Shown: piece after piece, positions 7,995-16,745 of the stretch
How positions within the stretch are numbered: position 1 is the stretch's first letter
Layout of the letters: every line of letters starts with the position of its first letter
Assembly (NCBI GenBank): GCA_035373905.1
Contig: DAOSOK010000042.1
Location: forward strand, 1 to 38,611
Length of the DNA: 38,611 bases
DNA from: Candidatus Ozemobacteraceae bacterium
Lineage (GTDB): Bacteria > Muiribacteriota > Ozemobacteria > Ozemobacterales > Ozemobacteraceae
Reading direction: 5' to 3'
The notes under the pieces: model-generated
Told to the model about the DNA's origin: nothing
Seen by the model: only the letters and a program-made list of their open reading frames with translations
Database searches by the model: none
Program-made: the position numbers and the translations under genes

Positions 7995-9848
7995 TCAGCG
8001 CTCGACGGCTTCGAGCACGCGGATGACGTTCGCGACGCGGCCGAAGGGGACGCTGATCTGAACCCCCTGAACGAGCGGCCTGATCTTTCTGAGGGCCTCG
8101 ATGGCGATGCTGATACCCTCCTCACGCTGGGCCTCGGGCGTGGCGGCTGCACGCATGCGGGCCATGATCGACTCGGGAACGGAGGCGCCCGGCACCTCGT
8201 TGTTCATGAACTCGGCGTTCTTGAGGCTCGACAGCGGCCAGATTCCGGCAAGAACAGGGATTCGGACGTGCGAGATGCGTTCGAGGAAGCGTTCGAGCAG
8301 GGCTGGGTCGAAGACGGGCTGGGTGATGGCGAACTCGGCGCCGGCGTCCACCTTCCATTCGAACCGGCGGATTTCCTGGTCGAGATCGATGGCGCCGGGG
8401 TTCGCCCCCACGCCGATGAGCAGGGCCGAGGGTTTGCCGATCGGGTTGCCGCCGAGATCACGGCCGTGATTGAGCTGGAACACGACGTTCGTGAGGCCGA
8501 TCGAGTCGATATCGAAAACGGCCGTCGCTTCGGGATAATTGCCCATCTTGGGCGGGTCGCCGGTAATGCAGAGGATGTTGCGAAGGCCCAGCGCGTGCGC
8601 ACCGAGCAGGTCGGACTGTATGCCGAGAATGTTGCGATCGCGACAGCAGTAATGGAGGACGGTCTCGATGCCGACGTTCTTCTCGATCAGCACGGCAAGC
8701 GACATCGGGCTCATGCGGGCCGAGGCGCGAGGGCCGTCGGGAATATTGATCGCATCGACGCCGGCTTCCTTCAGCTGTCGGGCGAGATCGACGGTTTTTT
8801 CCGGATCGCAGCCCTTCGGCGGGGTAAGTTCGGCGCTGACGACGAAACGGCCGTGCGCAATCTTCTCGGCAAACCGCGATTTCGCCTCGATGGGAACGGC
8901 CTTGATTTCGGGAAGTTCGCTCTCGGGCGCCCTGGCCTGAGCCGGCACGACGACGATCTTGCGCTGAGGCGGCTCGAGGGCCTTCACCGCATTGCGCACC
9001 CACCGGATATGTTCGGGGGTCGTTCCGCAGCAGCCGCCGATGAAGCGGACGCCGACCTGGATGAACCGTTTCGCGTACTCGCCGAAGTAGGCGGGGTTGC
9101 AGAGATAGATCATGCGTCCGTCGACGGAGCGCGGCATACCGGCGTTCGGCTGGACGATGAGGGGTTTGCGACAGATCTGGTGGATGCGCTCGATCGCATC
9201 GAACATCGCCTTGGGGCCGACGGAGCAGTTGAGACCGATGATGTCGGCGCCCCAGCCCTCGAGTTTCGGGGCAAACACGTCGGGAGCGGTTCCGTAGAGA
9301 GCGTTCCCATCCTCGTTGATCGTCATCGAGGCGACGATCGGTTTGTCCGTGAGCCTGCGCACGGCGCGGATCGCCTGGTGGATCTCGTTCAGATCGTAAA
9401 ACGTCTCGAGGATGAACAGGTCGACGCCGCCGGCAAGCAGTCCTTTCACCTGCTCGGAGAAAGCCTCTTCGGCCTCTTCCACGGAGGTCTTGCCCCAGGG
9501 TTCGAGGCGGATGCCGAGCGGTCCGATCGAGCCCGCGACGTAGACCTTGTCGCCGGCGACCTGGCGCGCGATCTTGACGCCCTGGAAGTTGATGGCTTCG
9601 ATCTTATCAGCGAGGCCATGGGGGGTCAATTTGAACCGGTTCGCGCCGAAGGTGTTGGTTTCGATGACCATCGCCCCGGCGTCGATGTATTCGCGATGCA
9701 CCTGCTGGACGAGGCTGGGGTTCGAGAGGTTCAGTTCGTCGTACACCTGGTTGAGGTAGATGCCTTTGGCATACAGCATCGTGCCCATCGCGCCGTCGAA
9801 TACGACGGGATGTTCTTCGTAGAAAGCGCGAAAATCCGGAAGAGGCAT
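7995..9848 (-). CDS. Bifunctional homocysteine S-methyltransferase / methylenetetrahydrofolate reductase
   Basis: The 617-residue fusion resembles Bacillus YitJ. Residues ~1-300 are a zinc-dependent homocysteine methyltransferase domain (FDGAMGTML near the start, Cys ~208 in GLNCSVGP, Cys pair ~272 in GGCCGTTPEH). Residues ~330-617 are a flavin-containing methylenetetrahydrofolate reductase TIM barrel (ELTPPKGCDPEKT, VLHYCCRDRN, ILCITGDPPKMG, FAITQPVFD). The reductase makes 5-methyl-THF. The N-terminal domain could pass a methyl group to homocysteine or act as partner to MetH, encoded immediately downstream with the same N-terminal fold. GGAGG lies seven bases before ATG. This is the first gene of a minus-strand operon with metH and the transporter fusion. 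The MTHFR assignment is firm; the methyl donor of the N-terminal half is not. Confidence 0.93.
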   Translation of the reverse strand: MPLPDFRAFYEEHPVVFDGAMGTMLYAKGIYLNQVYDELNLSNPSLVQQVHREYIDAGAMVIETNTFGANRFKLTPHGLADKIEAINFQGVKIARQVAGDKVYVAGSIGPLGIRLEPWGKTSVEEAEEAFSEQVKGLLAGGVDLFILETFYDLNEIHQAIRAVRRLTDKPIVASMTINEDGNALYGTAPDVFAPKLEGWGADIIGLNCSVGPKAMFDAIERIHQICRKPLIVQPNAGMPRSVDGRMIYLCNPAYFGEYAKRFIQVGVRFIGGCCGTTPEHIRWVRNAVKALEPPQRKIVVVPAQARAPESELPEIKAVPIEAKSRFAEKIAHGRFVVSAELTPPKGCDPEKTVDLARQLKEAGVDAINIPDGPRASARMSPMSLAVLIEKNVGIETVLHYCCRDRNILGIQSDLLGAHALGLRNILCITGDPPKMGNYPEATAVFDIDSIGLTNVVFQLNHGRDLGGNPIGKPSALLIGVGANPGAIDLDQEIRRFEWKVDAGAEFAITQPVFDPALLERFLERISHVRIPVLAGIWPLSSLKNAEFMNNEVPGASVPESIMARMRAAATPEAQREEGISIAIEALRKIRPLVQGVQISVPFGRVANVIRVLEAVER

Positions 9849-9874
9849 GTCAGATCCTCCAAAAAAGGTGCCTC

Positions 9875-9904
9875 ATATTGGGGGAAGACCCCATCCCCTG
9901 TCAA
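9875..9904 (-). promoter_or_regulatory. Candidate promoter of the methionine operon
   Basis: On the minus strand a perfect -35 TTGACA (9899-9904) is followed after 18 bp by CAATAT (9875-9880), about 26 bp before the MTHFR-fusion ATG. The GGGG-TCTT-CCCC spacer could form a small hairpin. The -10 is weak. I see no SAM-riboswitch core in the short leader. Confidence 0.45.
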
Positions 9905-9937
9905 GAGAGAAACTCGGAACCGGATTCCATCACGTCG

Positions 9938-10002
9938 CCGTTCGTGCTGAGCCTGTCGAAGCACGAAAGCCGTTCACTCTTCGACAAGCTCAGGATGAAC
10001 GG
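9938..10002. repeat. Paired REP-like inverted repeat, copy A
   Basis: Two 23-nt arms (9938-9960 and 9980-10002) face each other. Each contains TTCGTGCT...AGCACGAA-type or related half palindromes around a TTCGACA(A/G)GCTCAGG core. It lies between the divergent methionine operon and the M50 gene. It is the most diverged of the four copies in the flank beyond the arms. Confidence 0.85.
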
Positions 10003-10111
10003 CTGGATTTCTATCGCCGCTCTGCGCTTCGCGAGGCTGTAAGCCGTCTCGCGCGCGAGGAAGGAACCGTGATACACTGAATCTCGTATCACCAGGAGGT
10101 GCCTTCCAGAG

Positions 10112-10822
10112 ATGGCCTATGCCCCTGACCCCATCAACGTTCTTTCGCTCGATCTGCCGGCGTTCATCATCGGCATCGGATTTCACGAATTCTGCCACGC
10201 GTTTGCGGCCGACCGGCTGGGCGATCCGACGCCGCGCGAGGAAGGCCGGGTCAGCCTCAATCCCATCGAGCACCTCGATCCCATCGGAACGGCGCTTCCC
10301 ATGTATCTCGCCCTGACCGGGGCGCCGCTCGCGTTCGGCTGGGGGAAGCCGGTCATCGTCGACCCGACGAGATTCAAAGACCCGGTCCAGGGATACGGAA
10401 TCGTCTCGATCGCCGGGCCGCTCGGCAACCTGCTGATCTGCATCGCTCTCGGGCTGGTCATGCGTTTTTCGGGCGAAAATTCGGCCGCCCTGCAGTATAT
10501 GACGACGCCCACCGGCAATTATATATATCGACTTATATTCAGAGTCTTCACGATGAACATGGGGCTGTTCCTGTTCAATCTCCTGCCCATCCCGCCTCTC
10601 GACGGGTCGAAGGTCGTGATGTGGCTCGGCGGGGAAAAGGCGCGCGATGCCTACGATGCCGTCCGCCCCTACAGCCTGCTGCTTCTGATCCTGGTGCTCG
10701 CGTCGGGAATCGACCGGTATGTCCTGATTCCGATGTTCATCAAGCTGACTCTCCTTCTTTCCGGCCCGGGAATGGCCCAATATGTGTTCTCGCCGGGGGC
10801 ATTTGTCGCCGACTTTCTCTGA
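10112..10822 (+). CDS. Site-2-type (M50) membrane metalloprotease
   Basis: The 236-residue integral membrane protein has the zinc motif HEFCH (His25, Glu26, His29) inside the first membrane helix. The distal zinc ligand motif NLLPIPPLDG places the Asp near residue 164 in a later helix. GWGKPV and an AGPLGNLL turn are also typical of the short, PDZ-less M50 group that cleaves peptides within the membrane. About five to six hydrophobic segments are visible. AGGAGG precedes ATG by about 11 bases. Transcription is divergent from the methionine operon, with repeat copy A between them. A striking AT-rich run (10517-10543) interrupts otherwise high-GC codons. Natural substrate unknown; the family acts in regulated intramembrane proteolysis. 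Confidence 0.88.
   Translation: MAYAPDPINVLSLDLPAFIIGIGFHEFCHAFAADRLGDPTPREEGRVSLNPIEHLDPIGTALPMYLALTGAPLAFGWGKPVIVDPTRFKDPVQGYGIVSIAGPLGNLLICIALGLVMRFSGENSAALQYMTTPTGNYIYRLIFRVFTMNMGLFLFNLLPIPPLDGSKVVMWLGGEKARDAYDAVRPYSLLLLILVLASGIDRYVLIPMFIKLTLLLSGPGMAQYVFSPGAFVADFL
10522..10537. other. TATA-N8-TATA island inside the M50 protease gene
   Basis: TATA at 10522 and 10534. Codons ATA-TAT-CGA-CTT-ATA encode IYRLI. Confidence 0.7.
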
Positions 10823-10864
10823 CCGCTGTCAAGGGCAGGGAATGCGTCGGAGACGTCGGAACGG

Positions 10865-10870
10865 TATACT
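10865..10870 (+). promoter_or_regulatory. TATACT -10-like element
   Basis: TATACT lies 30 bp upstream of the ATG at 10901. No recognisable -35 lies 16-18 bp upstream. The same hexamer occurs before the genes at 24375, 31466 and 37063. Confidence 0.35.
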
Positions 10871-10900
10871 TGAAGAAATGGATTGAAAAAGGAGGCAGGT

Positions 10901-11461
10901 ATGCGCAATCGTCTCATCGCTCTTCTCGCGGTATGTCTCGTTCTCGGGTGTTCGCTCGGCGCGCTCGCCGAAACGCAGCTGTCGTCGGTGAAGCAGAAGG
11001 AAACGCCTTATCTCGTCGGCATCGGCTTCGCCCTGAAGTCGCTCGAGGAGTATATTCCTTCGACGCTGCACGTGAACGTCATCCGGCTCACGGATCTCCA
11101 GACCGGCCAGGAGACGAAGCCGAGCTTCAAGGCGAAGCTCGAGTTCGGCGCCGACGCGTATCCCGTCAAGATCATCAGCCCCGAGCCCGAGAAGTTCGAG
11201 GCCGACATCATGGAGCCCAACGCGAAGGAAAAGGAGCTTGCGACGCCGATCGGCCATATCACGCTGGGCGTTTCTGTTGCGGACGGCAAGCCCATCGCGA
11301 CCGGCACGCTTCGCATCAAGACCGCGAACGAAAAGAGTTCAGGCGAGTTCACTCTCCTTCTGAACGCGCTCGCCCTTCCGAACAACGAGAAAAGCGGCAC
11401 CCGGCTCGAAGGGTCTCAAGGCGCTGACGCTCCGGCCGCAGCCGGTGACACTGCCCGCTGA
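10901..11461 (+). CDS. Small exported protein of unknown function
   Basis: The 186-residue product has a signal sequence (MRNRLIALLAVCLVLGCSLGALAE). It could be cut by signal peptidase I after ALA. Cys17 could instead be a lipoprotein cysteine, but VLGC is a poor lipobox because of Leu at -2. The mature part is a beta-rich domain rich in Lys and Glu, with KFEADIMEPN and GHITLGVSVADGKPIATGTLRI, and no motif I recognise. The ATG at 10901 is chosen because GGAGG lies five bases upstream. An in-frame TTG at 10883 would spoil the signal peptide. The gene ends at a strong terminator. Its position 78 bp after the M50 protease hints at, but does not prove, a shared role at the envelope. Confidence 0.7.
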   Translation: MRNRLIALLAVCLVLGCSLGALAETQLSSVKQKETPYLVGIGFALKSLEEYIPSTLHVNVIRLTDLQTGQETKPSFKAKLEFGADAYPVKIISPEPEKFEADIMEPNAKEKELATPIGHITLGVSVADGKPIATGTLRIKTANEKSSGEFTLLLNALALPNNEKSGTRLEGSQGADAPAAAGDTAR

Positions 11462-11475
11462 TCCTCGAATTCATC

Positions 11476-11512
11476 AACCTCTCCGATCCGGTATCGGAGA
11501 GGTTTTATCTTC
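11476..11512 (+). terminator. Strong Rho-independent terminator
   Basis: A perfect 12-bp stem (AACCTCTCCGAT, 11476-11487, with ATCGGAGAGGTT, 11493-11504) closes a five-base CCGGT loop. TTATCTT follows. It begins 15 bp after the stop of the small exported protein. Confidence 0.88.
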
Positions 11513-11576
11513 GCTCGCCACGGACATCGGCTGGAGCAGTCCAACGACAAGAACAGCGAATCACTGCGTGTCTCCC

Positions 11577-11690
11577 CTTATTGAGTCCTGCAGAATGAAA
11601 AACAACCGTTCGTCCTGAGCCTGTCGAAGGGCGAAATGAGAAACCATCGGCAAGTTGCTGTTCGTGCTTCGACAGGCTCAGCACGAACGG
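11577..11690. repeat. Paired REP-like inverted repeat, copy B with flank
   Basis: The 23-nt arms are 11606-11628 and 11668-11690. On the left a conserved flank (GAGTCCTGCAGAATGAAAA) extends the similarity to about 11577. The same flank appears, inverted, beside copy D and in altered form beside copy C. Arm variants (GTCC/GGGC and GTGC/GCAC) keep each half able to pair. Confidence 0.85.
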
Positions 11691-11743
11691 TATCGAGCAT
11701 GCACGTGATTGCCGTCTAATTTGAGAGAGGTGAGTAGCACCCC

Positions 11744-11785
11744 TGAAAATTCCTCCCGGCAGGTTCGATCGAACATGCCGGGAGG
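11744..11785 (-). terminator. Rho-independent terminator of the GDP-mannose enzyme gene
   Basis: A 10-bp stem (CCTCCCGGCA, 11752-11761, with TGCCGGGAGG, 11776-11785) has a loop containing the palindrome TTCGATCGAA. On the minus strand it is followed by AATTTTC. It starts 28 bp beyond the stop at 11814. Confidence 0.75.
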
Positions 11786-11813
11786 GGTTGTCCAAGCAGG
11801 AAGGTCGGAACGA

Positions 11814-13193
11814 TCAACGCCCGTAGATATCGCCAAAACGGATGATATCGTCTTCTTCGAGGTATTCGCCATTCTGGACCTCGATTATTTCGAGTGGTAT
11901 TTTTCCCGGGTTTTCCAGGCGATGTTTCGTCGACTTGGGCACGTAGGCGGATTCGTTCTCGTGGACGAAACGCACCTCATCGCCAATCGTCACGCGGGCG
12001 GTTCCGCGCACCACGACCCAGTGTTCCGACCGGTGATAATGCATCTGCAGGCTGAGCCGCTGGCCGGGCACGACCGTGATTCGCTTGATCTTGTGGCGCT
12101 CGCCTTCCGAAAGAACGACATACTCGCCCCACGGACGATATCCCGTCGTGTGCTCGGTGGCTTCCTTGCGGCCGGCGTCGCGCAATTGTTTGACGACCTG
12201 CCGCACCTGCTGGGAATCGCCACGGCGGGCCACGAGCAGGGCGTCGTCGGTGTCGACGACCAGGCAGTCTTCGAGGCCGATCGTCGCGACAAGCCGCTTG
12301 TCACCCATGACGAGCGTGTTCTTCGAGTCGATGGCGATGACGTCGCCTTCGCAGACGTTCCCTGCCGCATCTTTCTCGTGCACCTCGTACAGGGAATCCC
12401 AGGAGCCGATATCGTTCCAGGCGGCATGCAGCGGGATCGTGACGACACGTTTCGATTTTTCCATCACGGCGTAATCGATCGAGATATCGGGCATCTCGTT
12501 GTAGGCGGGAAGAATCTCGTCGTAGGTCACGCCGAGCCGCGAGGCGACCTCCGGGGCGAGTGCGGCGAGCTCGTCAAGCATGGTTCCGAGGCTGAAGGCG
12601 AACATGCCGGAGTTCCAGTAATAGCCGCCTTCGGCGATATACGCCTTCGCCGTCGCTTCGTCAGGCTTCTCGACGAACCGGATCGCCTTGTGGCTGGCAG
12701 AGCCGGGTATCGGCTGCTTTTCGCATTGGATGTATCCGTATCCGGTCTCGGGGCGCGACGGCACGACGCCGAACGTCGCGATGAAGCCCTGTTTTGCGGC
12801 TTCCTCGGCGGTCCTGACGGCCTTGATGAACTCATCGCCCTGCTGGATGAGATGGTCGGAAGGGGTGACGAGGACGACGTCGTCACGGCTGCAACCCATC
12901 TTGTCGAGGCAAAATTTGACGCCGAGCCCGATCGCCGGAGCGGTATTCCGCATGGCGGGCTCGAGAATCAGATGAGGGCATTCCGGCAGTTGCGAATTGA
13001 CGAAAAACTTGTAGTCGCTTCCCGTCATGACAACAATGTCCTCAAAACCCGCAACGGGCAGAAACCGCTCAGCAGTCTGGCGCATCAGCGACTCCCCGCG
13101 ATGAATGCGCAGGAACTGTTTGGGAAACAGGGTCCGTGAAAGCGGCCAAAGTCTCGTTCCGGAACCGCCTGCAAGAAGAAGGATCTTCATCAT
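11814..13193 (-). CDS. manC: Mannose-1-phosphate guanylyltransferase / mannose-6-phosphate isomerase
   Basis: The 459-residue product makes GDP-mannose from mannose-1-phosphate and GTP. The N-terminal nucleotidyltransferase has LLLAGGSGTRLWPLSR at residues 5-20, the FPKQFL lysine motif, TPSDHLI, and FVEKPDE. The C-terminal cupin (from about 345: RPWGEYVVLSEG, then PGQRLSLQMHYHRSEHW) is the type II phosphomannose isomerase domain of the AlgA/ManC class. The start at 13193 is chosen because GGAG sits five bases upstream of two adjacent ATGs. A longer TTG-initiated form would add ten unconserved residues. It ends with a clear terminator and is divergent from an MFS gene. The phosphomannomutase-type gene at 22698 could supply mannose-1-phosphate for glycans. 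Confidence 0.95.
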   Translation of the reverse strand: MMKILLLAGGSGTRLWPLSRTLFPKQFLRIHRGESLMRQTAERFLPVAGFEDIVVMTGSDYKFFVNSQLPECPHLILEPAMRNTAPAIGLGVKFCLDKMGCSRDDVVLVTPSDHLIQQGDEFIKAVRTAEEAAKQGFIATFGVVPSRPETGYGYIQCEKQPIPGSASHKAIRFVEKPDEATAKAYIAEGGYYWNSGMFAFSLGTMLDELAALAPEVASRLGVTYDEILPAYNEMPDISIDYAVMEKSKRVVTIPLHAAWNDIGSWDSLYEVHEKDAAGNVCEGDVIAIDSKNTLVMGDKRLVATIGLEDCLVVDTDDALLVARRGDSQQVRQVVKQLRDAGRKEATEHTTGYRPWGEYVVLSEGERHKIKRITVVPGQRLSLQMHYHRSEHWVVVRGTARVTIGDEVRFVHENESAYVPKSTKHRLENPGKIPLEIIEVQNGEYLEEDDIIRFGDIYGR

Positions 13194-13214
13194 TCGCTCT
13201 CCCGTTTTGCGAAG

Positions 13215-13243
13215 TAGATACAAGCCGATGCACCGCCGTTCAA
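13215..13243 (-). promoter_or_regulatory. Candidate promoter of manC
   Basis: On the minus strand TTGAAC (13238-13243) and TATCTA (13215-13220) are 17 bp apart, 21 bp upstream of the manC start. The -10 is imperfect. Confidence 0.4.
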
Positions 13244-13364
13244 GCGGCGGAAGTATACCAGATTTTCAGCGCAACACCCACCTCGTGCGCCCTTCGAATT
13301 CGAACCTGCCTGTCGAAAAACCGAAGAATGAGGTGTATCGTATCTTCGCATCACCGGAGTGCGG

Positions 13365-14585
13365 ATGAATACCTACGTTCTCATTGCCCTGACCTTCTCG
13401 CGGCCGATACGCGACATGCTGGCGGCGCAGTGTCTCGCCGCGCTCGGAACCGGCATGTTCAGCGTGCTGTTCAACCTGTATCTGAAGTCCTCCGGCTACG
13501 CGGAAGACGCGATCGGCAGGATTCTCGCCATCCAGGCCCTGAGCGCGGCGCTGGCATCGGTTCCGCTCGCACGTCTCGCCGACACCGTGTCGCGCAGGGC
13601 ATGTTATATATTGAGCGTGATACTTCTTGCCACGGGGTACATCCTTGCCTCTTCGACGACATCGTTCGGGCTCCTGGTCGTCGCGGCGTCGCTGTGGGGG
13701 ATCGGCTCTGGCGGGCAGATGGTCTCGGTCCAGCCGTATCTTCACGAGCACAGCCGGCGACGCCAGCGGTCGTATCTCTTCAGCATGAATTTCACCCTGA
13801 CGCTGACGATGTTCATCATCGCAGGTCTGCTCGCCGGCTGGTTGCCGGCCGTCGCCGGCAGGTTCGGACTCATGGAGGCGCTCTCGGAGCCTGAGCGGCT
13901 GCGCCGGTGTCTCCAGGTCGGCGCTGGTTTCGCCGTCCTCGCGGCGTTCTTCTCGCGAAGGCTCAAGGAACCGGTCAGACACCACCCCGCGAGCCAGGCC
14001 GCGACGTCCGGGATGCATCCGGAACCGATTCCGCCCCGATCCCTGATCTTTCGCTACGTCGTCACGACCGCCCTGACGGGGGCCGGCGCAGGGCTGATCG
14101 TTCCATACTTTAATTTATATTTCCGCGACTGGGTCGGAAGCGGCGTGTCGGAGATCGGCACCGTCTTCGCGCTTTCCCAGCTGACGACGGCGATCGGCGG
14201 GGCCCTCTCGCCCCTCATGACGCGCCGCGTGGGGCTCGCCGCCGGCGTCACGCTCACCCAACTGGCGTCACTGCCGTTCATGCTCGTCATGGCCCACACG
14301 CACGAGTTCCTGGTCTGTGCCGGCTGCTTCCTGTTCCGCGGTGCCTTCATGAACATGGGCATCCCGATCAGGGAACAGCTCATGATGGCGCTCGTCCCCG
14401 CCCATCTCCGGGCGAGCGCGGCGGCGGCGGAAAGCATCTCGTGGTTCCTGTCCTGGGGAATCGTGATGTCGTTTTCCGGCACCCTGATCATTCATCGGGG
14501 CTATCCGTTCTGCCTGTACACGACGCTCGTGCTGTATACCGCATCCAGCGTGCTGTTCTGGTGCTGGTTCCGGGAAAAGGCCTGA
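13365..14585 (+). CDS. Major facilitator superfamily transporter
   Basis: The 406-residue product has about twelve membrane helices in two halves separated by a charged loop (ERLRRCLQVG to RHHPASQ). The MFS loop 2-3 signature is present in relaxed form (GRILAIQALSAALASVPLARLADTVSRRA, compare G-x3-D/R-R). Secondary transporters of this type move small molecules using ion gradients; the substrate cannot be read from the sequence. The ATG at 13365 has GGAG five bases before it, whereas the GTG two codons earlier has no room for a ribosome site. It is divergent from manC, with about 170 bp between. Two AT-rich synonymous islands (13602-13625 and 14104-14124) break its GC-rich codon pattern. Confidence 0.88.
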   Translation: MNTYVLIALTFSRPIRDMLAAQCLAALGTGMFSVLFNLYLKSSGYAEDAIGRILAIQALSAALASVPLARLADTVSRRACYILSVILLATGYILASSTTSFGLLVVAASLWGIGSGGQMVSVQPYLHEHSRRRQRSYLFSMNFTLTLTMFIIAGLLAGWLPAVAGRFGLMEALSEPERLRRCLQVGAGFAVLAAFFSRRLKEPVRHHPASQAATSGMHPEPIPPRSLIFRYVVTTALTGAGAGLIVPYFNLYFRDWVGSGVSEIGTVFALSQLTTAIGGALSPLMTRRVGLAAGVTLTQLASLPFMLVMAHTHEFLVCAGCFLFRGAFMNMGIPIREQLMMALVPAHLRASAAAAESISWFLSWGIVMSFSGTLIIHRGYPFCLYTTLVLYTASSVLFWCWFREKA

Positions 14586-14599
14586 CCGCCTTCCTTCCC

Positions 14600-14691
14600 T
14601 ATCGATTCCTGCTGAACTGAAGCTCCTATTCGCCCTGAGCCTGTTGAAGGGCGAGAGGCCGTTCATGCTTCGACAGGTTCAGCACGAACGG
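14600..14691. repeat. Paired REP-like inverted repeat, copy C with flank
   Basis: The arms are 14626-14648 and 14669-14691. The left flank (GATTCCTGCTGAACTGAA) resembles those of copies B and D. The left unit uses CGCCC/GGGCG while the right uses a CATGC/GCACG pairing, so the internal stems are kept despite base changes. Confidence 0.8.
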
Positions 14692-14828
14692 AACTCGGAA
14701 GCCGACGTTCGTACTGCAGATATCAAGATGGGCTTGCAAACAGGTTGTTTGCGAATCTTTTCTTGAATTGTCGCGCCCCGGCGTAGTAAAAAATCATGTA
14801 CACACTTTTTCCGCCACCGGAGGCATTC

Positions 14829-16643
14829 ATGAGTCACAGCATGCACTGGGATATGACCCCGTTCTTCCCGTCATTCGGAAGCGCGGAGATGACGGCGTTC
14901 CGCGACGCGCTCGCCGCCGATATCGCCGCTCTCACTGATCGCGCCGCGCATACCCCCGGACTGAACGCACGGACGGCCAAAACCTGGGACGAGATTTTCC
15001 GGACTCATGAAAGCCTGTACGTCAGGTACACCCATTTTCTCTGCTACCTCGACTGCCTCGGCGCCACCGATGCCGCGAACGAAGCGGTCCAGGGCGAAAT
15101 TGGCCGACTGGCCCTCGTCGATGCTGCCCTTCAGAAGCTCGACGTGGAGCTGAAGCGCGCGCTCAAGACCGTCTCCGATCCTGTCTTCACCTCTTTCATT
15201 CGCCGGAAGGACATGGCACCGATCGCTTACCATCTGACCCGGCAACGCGAAGATGCGCGCCGGACGATGAGTCCCGAGCTCGAAGTCCTCGCCGCCGACC
15301 TCGGCGTCGACGGGTTTTCCTCGTGGGGCAGGCTGTACAACACGATCGCCGGGAAACTCCGGTTCGAACTGGTGTATCCGGACGGCCGGCGCGAGATGAA
15401 ATCGATGGCCCAGCGGACGGCCCTGATGGAGGATCCGGACCCGCGTATCCGGCGCGCCGCGTTCGAGGGCGGCAACGCCGCCTGGGAAACCTACGCCGAC
15501 GTCTGCGCCGCCGCCCTGAACCATATCGCCGGCACGCGGCTCACGCTGAACGCGCGCCGCGGCGTCGAGCACTACCTCGACGTCGCCCTGTTCCAGGCGC
15601 GCGTTTCCCGGGCCACGATCGACGCGATGATGAAGGCGGCCGCGGGCGGCCGCGACCTGTGCAGCCGGTTCGCGCGCGTGAAATCCGCCAGACTGGGGCT
15701 TCCGGGCCTCGCCTGGTACGACATCGAGGCGCCGCTTCCCGTCGCCGACGACCGGAAATACGAGTGGACCGATGGCGTCGAGATGCTGGCGAAGGCCTTC
15801 TCACGCACCTTTCCCGAGCTCGGCGAGTTCCTGCTCCACATCCTTGAGAAGCGCTGGGTCGACGCCGAGCCCCGCCCCGGCAGGCGGCCGGGCGCCTTCT
15901 GCACGGGCTCGCCGCTCATCGAGGAGCAGCGCATCTTCATGACGTTCGAGGGCGGTTTCGGCGACCTGCAGACGCTCGCCCACGAGTCGGGGCACGCATT
16001 CCATTCCCAGCTGATGGAGAACATGCGGGCCTTTTCGCGCGCCTACCCGATGACGCTGGCCGAGACGGCCTCGACGTTCGCCGAACTGATCCTGACCGAC
16101 AGCCTGCTGAGCGACCCAGCCGTGCCGGATACGCAGAAGGCGTCATTGCTGAACATCCAGCTCAGTAACGCCATCATGTTCCTGCTGAATATCCCGCTGC
16201 GCTACGAGTTCGAAAAAGCCTTCCACGACGAGCGCCAGAAGGGCGAAGTCGGCGTCTCGCGCATCAAGGAACTGATGACGACGACGCAGCGGCGCGTGTT
16301 CGGCGACGTGCTGCGCGAAGGCGGCGAGGATCCGCTGTTCTGGGCGTCGAAACTGCACTTCTACCTGACCGACATTACGTTCTATAACTTTCCATATACA
16401 TTCGGTTTTCTGCTCAGCCGCGGCATGTATGCGATGCTTCGGCGCGAGGGGGCGTCCTTCCTTCCGAAATACAAGGAGTTTCTGCGCCTCTCGGGCAGCG
16501 ACACAGCCGAAAACGTCGCAAAGCGCGCCATCGGCGTCGACCTCACCTCCGTCGAGTTCTGGGCCGCCTCGGTTCAAAGTCTCGAAGATGACCTCCGCCG
16601 CTTCGAAACGCTATTGAAAACAGTGCCCAATATGAAAAAGTAG
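14829..16643 (+). CDS. M3-family oligoendopeptidase F-like metallopeptidase
   Basis: The 604-residue product is a cytoplasmic zinc oligopeptidase of the M3B (PepF) group, which trims peptides of roughly 6-20 residues. The zinc site is LAHESGHAFHSQ, with HESGH near residue 385 and the third ligand Glu in ETASTFAEL about 28 residues later. The C-terminal FYLTDITFYNFPYTFGFLLSRG is also typical of PepF and near the substrate channel. Length matches the family (about 600). The ATG at 14829 has GGAGG five bases upstream; an earlier in-frame start at 14796 lacks one. An exact TATA-N8-TATA island (16383-16398) lies in the conserved C-terminal motif. Confidence 0.93.
   Translation: MSHSMHWDMTPFFPSFGSAEMTAFRDALAADIAALTDRAAHTPGLNARTAKTWDEIFRTHESLYVRYTHFLCYLDCLGATDAANEAVQGEIGRLALVDAALQKLDVELKRALKTVSDPVFTSFIRRKDMAPIAYHLTRQREDARRTMSPELEVLAADLGVDGFSSWGRLYNTIAGKLRFELVYPDGRREMKSMAQRTALMEDPDPRIRRAAFEGGNAAWETYADVCAAALNHIAGTRLTLNARRGVEHYLDVALFQARVSRATIDAMMKAAAGGRDLCSRFARVKSARLGLPGLAWYDIEAPLPVADDRKYEWTDGVEMLAKAFSRTFPELGEFLLHILEKRWVDAEPRPGRRPGAFCTGSPLIEEQRIFMTFEGGFGDLQTLAHESGHAFHSQLMENMRAFSRAYPMTLAETASTFAELILTDSLLSDPAVPDTQKASLLNIQLSNAIMFLLNIPLRYEFEKAFHDERQKGEVGVSRIKELMTTTQRRVFGDVLREGGEDPLFWASKLHFYLTDITFYNFPYTFGFLLSRGMYAMLRREGASFLPKYKEFLRLSGSDTAENVAKRAIGVDLTSVEFWAASVQSLEDDLRRFETLLKTVPNMKK
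16383..16398. other. TATA-N8-TATA island inside the M3 peptidase gene
   Basis: TATA at 16383 and 16395. Here the repeat falls on TAT codons (YNFPY), a different codon phase from the ATA-type islands. Confidence 0.7.
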
Positions 16644-16745
16644 CATCGCCAAAGATCTTTCAGTGTATAGTGGGGTGATAGAAGCAGAATTCGATTGAAT
16701 ACGGCTTCTGCATGAGCGAGGAAGTTTCGAGAGGGAGGTTGCAGG

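Larger units (their letters stand above)
11462..11813. other. 352-bp non-coding interval
   Basis: This gap between two convergent genes holds two terminators (11476-11512 on + and 11744-11785 on -) and repeat copy B with its conserved flank (about 11577-11690). I see no gene in the remainder. Confidence 0.7.

Noticed and set aside
4837..8061. Very long open frame (over 1000 codons) on the + strand opposite metH
   Set aside because: It is the mirror of GC-biased metH codons; the composition is unnatural (His/Asp/Gly/Arg rich) and metH is certain on the other strand.
9849..9937. SAM or cobalamin riboswitch before the methionine operon
   Set aside because: The leader is under about 30 bases after the candidate promoter and I see no matching core.
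8268..9950. Long + frame opposite the MTHFR fusion
   Set aside because: It is the antisense shadow of a firmly identified enzyme.
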